NCBI GenBank assembly: GCA_964429005.1
Contig: CAYSAJ010000048.1
Location: forward strand, 1 to 8,362
Source: JACRBE01 sp964429005
GTDB lineage: Bacteria > Chlamydiota > Chlamydiia > Chlamydiales > JACRBE01
Direction of reading: 5' to 3'
Length of the DNA: 8,362 bases
Below are positions 1 through 4,799 of this stretch, piece after piece. Under the pieces are notes generated by a model. The model was not told where the DNA came from. It saw nothing but the letters and a program-made list of their open reading frames with translations, and searched no databases. The position numbers were made by a program, and so were the translations under genes. Position 1 is the stretch's first letter. Every line of letters begins with the position of its first letter.

Positions 1-57
1 TTGAGGAACTCATAGGAGCCTACTAAGGCCTGTTTGGATGGAAATGATAAAAACCCT
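1..57 (-). pseudogene. 3' remnant of a second mdh copy (truncated by window edge)
   Basis: Positions 1-54 align without gaps to positions 627-680 inside the intact mdh: 41 of 54 bases are identical. Read on the minus strand in the mdh frame, the piece gives FLSFPSKQALVGSYEFL against FFSFPCKRTFLGSYEII of the real protein (about residues 280-296), 9 of 17 identical. An in-frame TAA lies just upstream at 60-62 with no start codon after it, so the 5' nine-tenths of the gene is missing here. DNA identity being clearly higher than protein identity fits drift without selection. The fragment runs off the left edge, so its end is unknown. Weaker, gapped similarity may continue to about position 75. 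It could instead be the tail of a diverged paralogue broken by insertion of the neighbouring AT-rich segment and small gene. Confidence 0.72.
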
Positions 58-83
58 ATTTATTCTACTAATAAATAATTTAA

Positions 84-111
84 TTTAAAAAAAATTAGAT
101 ATCAGTATAAT
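84..111 (+). promoter_or_regulatory. Candidate sigma-70-type promoter for the 125-residue gene
   Basis: A perfect -10 box TATAAT lies at 106-111. A weak -35 candidate, TTTAAA, lies at 84-89 with a 16-base spacer inside a very AT-rich tract (about 58-105). The predicted transcript would begin near 118, leaving a leader of about 17 bases before the ATG at 135. The same TTTAAA/TATAAT layout is found before the small gene at 4515. Confidence 0.5.
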
Positions 112-134
112 TTCGCTTATTAAAGCGGGGTAAT

Positions 135-512
135 ATGGATATTGAGTCATTAAAAAATCAATATAATTTAGTAGCAGGAATAGCTGAACAAAATACTTTA
201 ACCACCCAAGGGGTAAACTACGCTCTTGAGCAGGTAGGGTTATTGCATTCCAACTCAATACCAGGAAAAGTTACCTGTAGGATCATTAAACTTATTTTTT
301 CCCCGATTGCTATTGTCGAGCAAACAGTCAGAGCAGCCCTTTGCCCTATTGCAGCTTTATTTTTACTGATAAGAAACGATAGATTAAATGAGATTCTTTT
401 TAATAACTTCTTTTCTCATGGGATAACAGTATTAGTTCCGATTGTAGTCGTGCCTCTATTACCGATCCTTGTTGTTGCTGCAACTGTGAGTTGTTGTTTT
501 TGTTGCTGCTGA
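135..512 (+). CDS. Small hydrophobic protein with cysteine-cluster C-terminus, unknown function
   Basis: This encodes 125 residues that I do not recognise. The N-terminal 48 or so residues are polar with no signal peptide. Two hydrophobic stretches follow: about 49-79, containing prolines and one or two charges, and a stronger one at about 95-119, rich in Val, Leu, Ile and Pro. The protein ends SCCFCCC, so five of the last six residues are cysteine. Two hydrophobic segments separated by a short charged turn (about 80-94) resemble, at low resolution, the bilobed hydrophobic region of chlamydial inclusion-membrane (Inc) proteins; that is only an analogy. The terminal cysteines could be sites for lipid attachment, metal binding or disulfides. 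It has a good -10 box, a short GGGG stretch 4 bases before ATG, and a strong downstream terminator, all of which argue that it is real. It sits between intact mdh and an mdh remnant, so it may have arrived in or been left by a duplication event. Confidence 0.6.
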   Translation: MDIESLKNQYNLVAGIAEQNTLTTQGVNYALEQVGLLHSNSIPGKVTCRIIKLIFSPIAIVEQTVRAALCPIAALFLLIRNDRLNEILFNNFFSHGITVLVPIVVVPLLPILVVAATVSCCFCCC

Positions 513-530
513 GAAGAATAAACGGATCCT

Positions 531-580
531 AACTAAAGCAAGTGACGAACCATATCCCTTTCTTGCTTTAGTTCTTTTTC
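531..580 (+). terminator. Hairpin terminator of the 125-residue gene, embedded in the mdh coding end
   Basis: AACTAAAGCAAG at 531-542 is perfectly complementary to CTTGCTTTAGTT at 562-573: a 12-bp stem with a 19-base loop. On the plus strand it is followed by CTTTTTC, a short U-tract. On the minus strand no U-tract follows, so it is oriented to stop the plus-strand transcript. The left arm contains the mdh stop codon (533-535), and the whole hairpin is made of mdh's last codons in antisense. Confidence 0.65.
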
Positions 581-1516
581 TGTTTCACGAATTTTATCTT
601 CCATCCACTTATCCCAAGTTTTTCCTTTGATGATCTCATAAGATCCTAAAAAGGTTCGTTTGCAGGGAAATGAGAAAAAAAGCTCCTCATCTATACTATA
701 GGGATTCCCCTCACTCCACACAGCAGAAGAGAATTGTGTTTCTTCTAAAGTAGGATCAAAGAGAGATTTTAGAGCTAAACAAATCGCGTGAGCTGCAGAG
801 CCTACAGATGACAACCCTCTTGCAGCTAACACTTCAGCGCCCCTTTGTTGGATCCTTTTTGTCCATTCATTTTGAAGCCAGGAGCGATCAAGGTGCTTTT
901 CTGCACTTTGTTCTTTAATAAGGGCATTCACATAGTCTGGCACTTGGGTAGAGGAATGATTCCCCCAAATCGTCACATCCGTAACTGCTGTAAGAGGGCA
1001 TTTTGATTCGGCGGCGAGCTGATAATGTGCTCTTTGTTGATCGAGTCTTGTCATCGCATGGAATCGATTTCTTTCGAGCCTTGGACAGTGGTGAGACAAA
1101 ATGAGAGCGTTTGTATTACATGGATTACCCACGACAAGTGACACTACGTTTTGCTGGGCTACTTCATTGAGAGCTTTGCCTTGAACAGCAAAAATCTTTG
1201 CGTTTTGCTCAATCAGGTCTTTACGTTCCATGCCAGGGGAGCGGGGTTTAGCGCCGACAAATATGGCAACTTGTGCTCCTTTAAACATTTGATAGGGATC
1301 ATCTCCATAATGAATTTCATGAAGAAGAGGGAATCCACAATCTTCAAGTTCCATTTTAAGCCCTTTAAGACTGGGAGCAACCTGAGGAAGATCTAAAAGA
1401 AATAAGGAAATAGGCTGATGAGCTCCAAAAACATCTCCTCTAGCTAGATGGAAAGCAAGATTATATCCAATTTGTCCCCCGGCTCCAGTGATTACAATTT
1501 TTTTAACTTTAGACAT
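533..1516 (-). CDS. mdh: Malate dehydrogenase (NAD-dependent, cytosolic-type)
   Basis: Interconverts malate and oxaloacetate with NAD in the cytoplasmic TCA cycle. The protein has 327 residues, the normal family length. The Rossmann motif GAGGQIG is at 11-17, and Asp42 at the end of beta-2 (LLDLP) fits NAD rather than NADP. The mobile loop GAKPRSPGMERKDL carries substrate arginines Arg92 and Arg98. VGNPCNTNA (129-137) precedes TRLDQQRA (156-163), which supplies relay Asp159 and substrate Arg162. Catalytic His187 lies in WGNHSST. TRLDQQRA departs slightly from the usual TRLDHNRA. I chose the inner ATG (MSKVKK) over an in-frame ATG nine codons upstream because GAGGAAG lies just before it and the extra nine residues would precede the first beta strand. 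It is divergent from the queuosine pair and convergent with the small gene at 135. A decayed second copy of its 3' end lies at 1-57. Confidence 0.95.
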   Translation of the reverse strand: MSKVKKIVITGAGGQIGYNLAFHLARGDVFGAHQPISLFLLDLPQVAPSLKGLKMELEDCGFPLLHEIHYGDDPYQMFKGAQVAIFVGAKPRSPGMERKDLIEQNAKIFAVQGKALNEVAQQNVVSLVVGNPCNTNALILSHHCPRLERNRFHAMTRLDQQRAHYQLAAESKCPLTAVTDVTIWGNHSSTQVPDYVNALIKEQSAEKHLDRSWLQNEWTKRIQQRGAEVLAARGLSSVGSAAHAICLALKSLFDPTLEETQFSSAVWSEGNPYSIDEELFFSFPCKRTFLGSYEIIKGKTWDKWMEDKIRETEKELKQERDMVRHLL

Positions 1517-1519
1517 ATT

Positions 1520-1526
1520 CTTCCTC
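1520..1526 (-). promoter_or_regulatory. Ribosome binding site deciding the mdh start
   Basis: Minus-strand GAGGAAG ends three bases before the ATG at 1516, with the GAGG core six bases away. The upstream in-frame ATG (1541-1543) has no comparable site, so the shorter 327-residue protein is preferred. Confidence 0.7.
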
Positions 1527-1559
1527 AAATAAAGATAGTACATGTTCTCGCTCGCTGCT

Positions 1560-1580
1560 TTTTAGCTTACATGCTAAAAT
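1560..1580 (+). promoter_or_regulatory. Extended -10 promoter with overlapping inverted repeat, before yhhQ-tgt
   Basis: TGcTAAAAT at 1572-1580 is an extended -10 element (TG, one base, then five of six matches to TATAAT); no good -35 is seen. An inverted repeat TTTTAGC (1560-1566) / GCTAAAA (1573-1579), seven base pairs with a six-base spacer, covers the -10 itself. It lies in the mdh-yhhQ divergent gap, so it could be an operator for a regulator acting on one or both directions; that is inference. Confidence 0.4.
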
Positions 1581-1609
1581 AGCGCCTCATTTGCAGCTTC
1601 AAAGGGTTT

Positions 1610-2272
1610 ATGAACGAACTACTTTTTTTTGGCCAGGTCTTTGTCATCGTAGCCTTTCTTCTCTATTTTAGAAGGCTTGGAATCGAAGCACTCTACACCC
1701 TTTGTGCAATTTTTTCTTTAATCGCTAACTTGTTTGTCTTAAAGCAAACCACACTCTTTGGATTAGAGGTCACATGCTCTGATGCTTTTGCAGTGGGGTG
1801 TACGCTAGGTCTTAGCTTTGTCCAACAAGACGCAGGAAAAAAAGCAGCTCAAAAACTAATTAAAATCACCTTTGGGATTTTGATTTTTTTCACGATTCTC
1901 TCTCAAATCCACCTTTTATACACTCCTTCCCTCCACGACACATCACAGGGATCCTATTCCCAAATTCTCACATCCTCCCCTAGGATACTCGTGGCTTCTC
2001 TCATTTCCTACTTTATCTCTCAAGCTATTGACATTGAAATTTTTGGATGGCTCAGAGAGCGCTGGATTCAAAAAAGAATTTTCCTTCCCCTTCTAGTGTC
2101 TTGCCTCTTCACTCAGTTTATTGATACCTGCATCTTTAGTTTTTTAGGCCTCTATGGTATGATTTCGCCCCTACTAGACATTATAATTTTTAGTTTTATG
2201 ATCAAAGCTGTGGTGGCGTTCCTTATGGTTACAGCCTCCTGGCTCTACCCTGTGAAAGCCCATGAAGTTTGA
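1610..2272 (+). CDS. yhhQ: Queuosine-precursor transporter, YhhQ/VUT family
   Basis: An inner-membrane protein of 220 residues, the same size as E. coli YhhQ. YhhQ-family proteins import 7-deazaguanine bases (preQ0, preQ1 or queuine) for queuosine modification of tRNA. The sequence is almost entirely hydrophobic segments, about six helices, with family landmarks in order: Asn40-Leu-Phe-Val-Leu-Lys followed by TLFGLEVTCSDAF (about 48-60), a conserved polar loop near 70-84 (VQQDAGKKAAQK), SQAIDIEIFGWLR (137-149), and QFIDTCIFSFLGLYG (169-183). The start has AAGGG a few bases upstream. Its last 11 bases overlap the start of tgt, so the two are translationally coupled and co-transcribed, which strongly supports the substrate assignment. 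No queuosine biosynthesis genes are in the window. The substrate (queuine or preQ1) is inferred from the Tgt pocket. Older databases may call it a generic VUT integral membrane protein. Confidence 0.85.
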   Translation: MNELLFFGQVFVIVAFLLYFRRLGIEALYTLCAIFSLIANLFVLKQTTLFGLEVTCSDAFAVGCTLGLSFVQQDAGKKAAQKLIKITFGILIFFTILSQIHLLYTPSLHDTSQGSYSQILTSSPRILVASLISYFISQAIDIEIFGWLRERWIQKRIFLPLLVSCLFTQFIDTCIFSFLGLYGMISPLLDIIIFSFMIKAVVAFLMVTASWLYPVKAHEV

Positions 2273-3383
2273 AATTCTACATCGCTCAAAAAAATCAAGA
2301 GCCCGCGTAGGCCGTATTCACACTGAGCACGGCATCATCGACACACCTGGGTTTGTAGCCGTGGGGACTAATGGGACCCTTAAAGCTCTGGATAACAAAA
2401 CGGTTCATGAGATCGGTCTTCAGCTGATGTTTTGCAACACCTATCACCTGATGGTACAACCCGGGAGCAGCCTTATTAAGGAAGCGGGGGGAATTCATCG
2501 ATTTATCAATAGATCCTTACCGATTATTACTGATTCAGGTGGGTTCCAGGTATTTAGTTTAGCCTATGGATCTGTTGCTGATGAGCTCAAGGGGAAAGGG
2601 AAAAAGCATGGAAATAACTCTGTTGTTAAAATTACAGAAGATGGGGTGTTATTCCGCTCGTATCGTGATGGAAAGAAGATCCTTCTAACCCCAGAAAGTT
2701 CGGTTGAGGCTCAAAAAGATTTTGGCTCAGATATTATCATCCCTTTTGATGAACTTCCTCCGTTTCATATAGGAGAAAAAGAGCTTTTGGATTCTTTTGA
2801 AAGAACTCACAGATGGGAAAAACGCTCTCTAGATACACATCTTAAAAATCCTCAAAACCAAGCGATGTATGCCGTAGTTCATGGAGGACTCAATATTGAG
2901 CTGCGCCAAAGGAGCTGCAAAATTTTAGGAGATTTACCGTTTGATGGATATGCGATCGGTGGTTCCATGGGGAAGACAAAACAGCAAATGTTTTCAATGC
3001 TTGAGGAGACTGTAGATCATATTCCAAATGAAAGACCGAAGCATCTTTTGGGAATAGGAGACATAGAGTCTCTAGATAGCTGTGTTCCTTTAGGGATGGA
3101 TACCTTTGATAGCGCCTATCCGACCAAAGCGGCTCGCCATGGAATGCTTTTAACACCATCTGGACCTCTTAAGCTTTCTTCGACGAAACATGCTAAAGAG
3201 TTTGGTCCTATAGATCCCAGTTGTGGATGTAGTACTTGCAAGCACTATACTCTTTCTTACTTGCACCATCTACATAAAGCGAGTGAAATTACGGCGCACA
3301 CACTAGCCACCATCCACAATCTTTATTTCATGGTGGAGAAGATGAAATCTTATCGTGAAATGATTTTAAGGGATCAAATTTAA
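2262..3383 (+). CDS. tgt: tRNA-guanine transglycosylase, probably queuine-accepting
   Basis: Exchanges guanine-34 of tRNAs with GUN anticodons (Asp, Asn, His, Tyr) for a 7-deazaguanine. At 373 residues it is full length. Asp91 in TDSGGFQVFS is the general acid/base, and Asp283 in FDSAYPT is the nucleophile. Zinc ligands are Cys321, Cys323, Cys326 and His352, with the same spacing as the Zymomonas enzyme. The substrate pocket is unusual: Leu165 follows Asp163-Glu164 where preQ1-type enzymes have Cys, His207 stands where they have Gln, and the specificity loop reads GGSMGK (233-238) instead of GGLAVGE, with a small Gly where Val sits. Eukaryotic queuine-using enzymes also carry Gly at this site. 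About 17 residues (near 103-120, Lys/Gly-rich) are inserted after FSL. From memory, the Chlamydia trachomatis enzyme shares these features. It overlaps yhhQ by 11 bases and lacks a clear own ribosome site, so translation is probably coupled. Confidence 0.96.
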   Translation: MKFEILHRSKKSRARVGRIHTEHGIIDTPGFVAVGTNGTLKALDNKTVHEIGLQLMFCNTYHLMVQPGSSLIKEAGGIHRFINRSLPIITDSGGFQVFSLAYGSVADELKGKGKKHGNNSVVKITEDGVLFRSYRDGKKILLTPESSVEAQKDFGSDIIIPFDELPPFHIGEKELLDSFERTHRWEKRSLDTHLKNPQNQAMYAVVHGGLNIELRQRSCKILGDLPFDGYAIGGSMGKTKQQMFSMLEETVDHIPNERPKHLLGIGDIESLDSCVPLGMDTFDSAYPTKAARHGMLLTPSGPLKLSSTKHAKEFGPIDPSCGCSTCKHYTLSYLHHLHKASEITAHTLATIHNLYFMVEKMKSYREMILRDQI

Positions 3384-3396
3384 ATAATCTTTTTTT
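3362..3396 (+). terminator. Weak candidate terminator after tgt
   Basis: GATTTTAA at 3362-3369 can pair with TTAAATAATC at 3380-3389, with a two-base bulge, and seven T follow at 3390-3396. The stem has almost no G-C pairs and includes the end of tgt, so this is tentative. The T-run is the clearest part. Confidence 0.3.
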
Positions 3397-3430
3397 GAAA
3401 ATTCGTGATTGTCCTTATCTTCAGAACTGA

Positions 3431-3458
3431 TTATCATTACGCACAAATCACCTATAAT
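3431..3458 (+). promoter_or_regulatory. Promoter of the EamA transporter gene
   Basis: TATAAT at 3453-3458 is a perfect -10 box; TTATCA at 3431-3436 matches four of six -35 positions with a 16-base spacer. Transcription would start at about 3464-3466, at most a few bases before the ATG at 3467. Confidence 0.5.
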
Positions 3459-3466
3459 GGCTTATT

Positions 3467-4408
3467 ATGCACATTCTTCAAGCTTTACTCCTTTACGCTA
3501 CATGGTCGTCGATCTTCCCGATAGGTAAATTATTACTTGAAATGAGCCCCCCTGTTTTTCTAACAGCGGCGCGCATGTGTTTTTCTGGCCTTATCCTTGT
3601 AGGTTATTTATTCTTATTTAAACGATCTTCTTTAAAGTTTGGCTGGAAAGGGTGGCTTTCGATTTCTCTGCTAGCCTTTATGAGCATCTACTTGACGAAT
3701 GTCCTTGAATTTTGGTCCTTAAAGAGGCTTTCTGCTGCTAAAACCTGCTTTATTTATAGCCTATCGCCCTTCTTTACAGCTCTTTTGTCTTATATTCATT
3801 TTAGAGAAAAGATGACTCCCATGAAATGGCTAGGGATGGGAATTGGGTTTCTAGGGTTTATTCCTGTCTTTATGATCCAAACGGGAACAGAAGGGTTTTT
3901 TGAGGCTTTTGCAGGCTTTTCTTGGCCTGAAATAGCCATGGTTTTTGCCTCATTCTTTGGGGTTTATGGATGGATCCTTCTCCGAATTTGTGTTAAAGAC
4001 CAACAAATGGACTACCTTGCAGCGAATGGGTTTAGCATGCTTCTAGGTGGTTTTATGGCTCTTTTTCATTCTCTTATCACTGAAATCTGGGCTCCTATCC
4101 CTGTGACGTCCCAATATTTACCTCAGTTCATGGTAGGAATCGTAGCAGCGTCCTTTATTTCCAATATTTTATGCTATAACCTTTATGGCTATCTTCTCAA
4201 AAAATTCACAGCTACTCTCCTTTCTTTCTTTGGGCTACTCAGCCCCATTTTTGCCTCTTTGACTGGTTGGGTTCTTATTGGAGAAACCCCCTCGTTAGCG
4301 ATCATAGGATCAACCTTCATTGTGATTTTTGGTCTTTGGATCGTTTACCGTGAGGAGCTTAAGCAAGGGTATATTCTACAAAACAAGAAAGAATCTATCG
4401 AAGCATAA
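3467..4408 (+). CDS. EamA/DMT-family membrane transporter
   Basis: A 313-residue inner-membrane protein with ten predicted helices in two repeated EamA halves. The hallmark helix pairs are LSAAKTCFIYSLSPFFTALL with the following REKM...GMGIGFLGFIPV (about 88-134), and FTATLLSFFGLLSPIFASL with IGETPSLAIIGSTFIVIFGL (about 247-290). The C-terminal 20 residues are charged and cytoplasmic. The drug/metabolite transporter superfamily moves many small metabolites. In Chlamydia and Rickettsia, members exchange host S-adenosylmethionine, so such a role is possible but cannot be told from sequence here. No Shine-Dalgarno precedes the ATG, and the -10 box is only eight bases away, which suggests a leaderless or nearly leaderless mRNA. 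Alternatively, translation starts further in, but losing the first helix (3-23) would break the ten-helix pattern. An 83-base gap with its own promoter separates it from tgt. Confidence 0.88.
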   Translation: MHILQALLLYATWSSIFPIGKLLLEMSPPVFLTAARMCFSGLILVGYLFLFKRSSLKFGWKGWLSISLLAFMSIYLTNVLEFWSLKRLSAAKTCFIYSLSPFFTALLSYIHFREKMTPMKWLGMGIGFLGFIPVFMIQTGTEGFFEAFAGFSWPEIAMVFASFFGVYGWILLRICVKDQQMDYLAANGFSMLLGGFMALFHSLITEIWAPIPVTSQYLPQFMVGIVAASFISNILCYNLYGYLLKKFTATLLSFFGLLSPIFASLTGWVLIGETPSLAIIGSTFIVIFGLWIVYREELKQGYILQNKKESIEA

Positions 4409-4457
4409 AATACAGAAAACTGATAATAAACCACATACGTTTATGCAAAGTAATTTA

Positions 4458-4486
4458 TTTAAATTTATTAATTAATTTGATATAAT
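4458..4486 (+). promoter_or_regulatory. Promoter of the 70-residue gene
   Basis: TATAAT at 4481-4486 with TTTAAA at 4458-4463, spacer 17, in a strongly AT-rich tract (about 4440-4510). The expected transcript start is near 4493, giving a leader of about 22 bases. It resembles the arrangement upstream of the gene at 135. Confidence 0.5.
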
Positions 4487-4514
4487 TTTGTTATAAAATT
4501 TAATTAGGTTAATT

Positions 4515-4727
4515 ATGGCTAGTATTAATCCAGGACCAGGCCCTGATCCTCAAACTTTGCATGATGTGAGAGCTAGCTCTGCTAGTAGAAGAACCTCGTT
4601 TTCCGACCTTCCTATAGCTCACTCTCATAATCGCTCTTGGACAAGGCTATTCTCCTGCATTCCACAAGCCCTAGCAGGGCTTGCAAATGCGATTGCTTCT
4701 ATCTTTGCCAGAAGCCACGCTAGGTAA
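4515..4727 (+). CDS. Small protein of 70 residues, disordered N-terminus, unknown function
   Basis: I do not recognise this protein. Residues 1-40 are Pro, Gly, Ser and Arg rich and look disordered (start MASINPGPGPDPQ, then SSASRRTSFSD). Residues 43-66 (RLFSCIPQALAGLANAIASIF) form a probable amphipathic or weakly hydrophobic helix, closed by a basic tail RSHAR. A Ser-rich disordered N-terminus is compatible with a type III secretion signal in an organism of this kind, but such composition is not specific. Support for a real gene comes from its surroundings: a perfect -10 box, AGG six bases before ATG, and a strong intrinsic terminator 43 bases after the stop. It converges on the 1077-residue gene with only 70 bases between their stop codons. 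It is not in the DMT transporter's frame and need not be functionally linked to it. Confidence 0.6.
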   Translation: MASINPGPGPDPQTLHDVRASSASRRTSFSDLPIAHSHNRSWTRLFSCIPQALAGLANAIASIFARSHAR

Positions 4728-4744
4728 ACAATTTCCTTTATTGT

Positions 4745-4762
4745 TATTGCTAGTTAGCAATA
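4745..4762. repeat. Perfect 8-bp inverted repeat, 2-base centre
   Basis: TATTGCTA / TAGCAATA with GT between them lies between the stop of the 70-residue gene and its terminator hairpin. The two-base centre is too small for an ideal RNA loop, so as DNA it looks like a dimer binding site; as RNA it would form a six- or seven-pair stem in the 3' untranslated region. Confidence 0.5.
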
Positions 4763-4770
4763 TCTTCCCT

Positions 4771-4799
4771 GCCCTTTTCTTTGAAAAGGGCTTTTTTTT
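4771..4799 (+). terminator. Strong intrinsic terminator of the 70-residue gene
   Basis: GCCCTTTTC (4771-4779) pairs perfectly with GAAAAGGGC (4783-4791) around a three-base loop and is followed by eight T (4792-4799). Only the plus strand has the U-tract, so it serves the plus-strand transcript. The last two T of the tract are part of the stop codon (4798-4800) of the convergent minus-strand gene. Confidence 0.88.

Noticed and set aside
1517..1543. Nine-residue N-terminal extension of MDH (MYYLYLRKN)
   Set aside because: The inner ATG has GAGGAAG at proper distance and starts just before the Rossmann strand; the outer ATG has no ribosome site.
1580..1609. preQ1 riboswitch before the yhhQ-tgt unit
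   Set aside because: The short leader lacks the preQ1-I stem with C-rich loop and A-rich tail, and is too short for preQ1-II or III.
3457..3528. ATG at 3457 as the start of the transporter gene
   Set aside because: It is in a different frame from the EamA protein and meets a stop after 23 codons.
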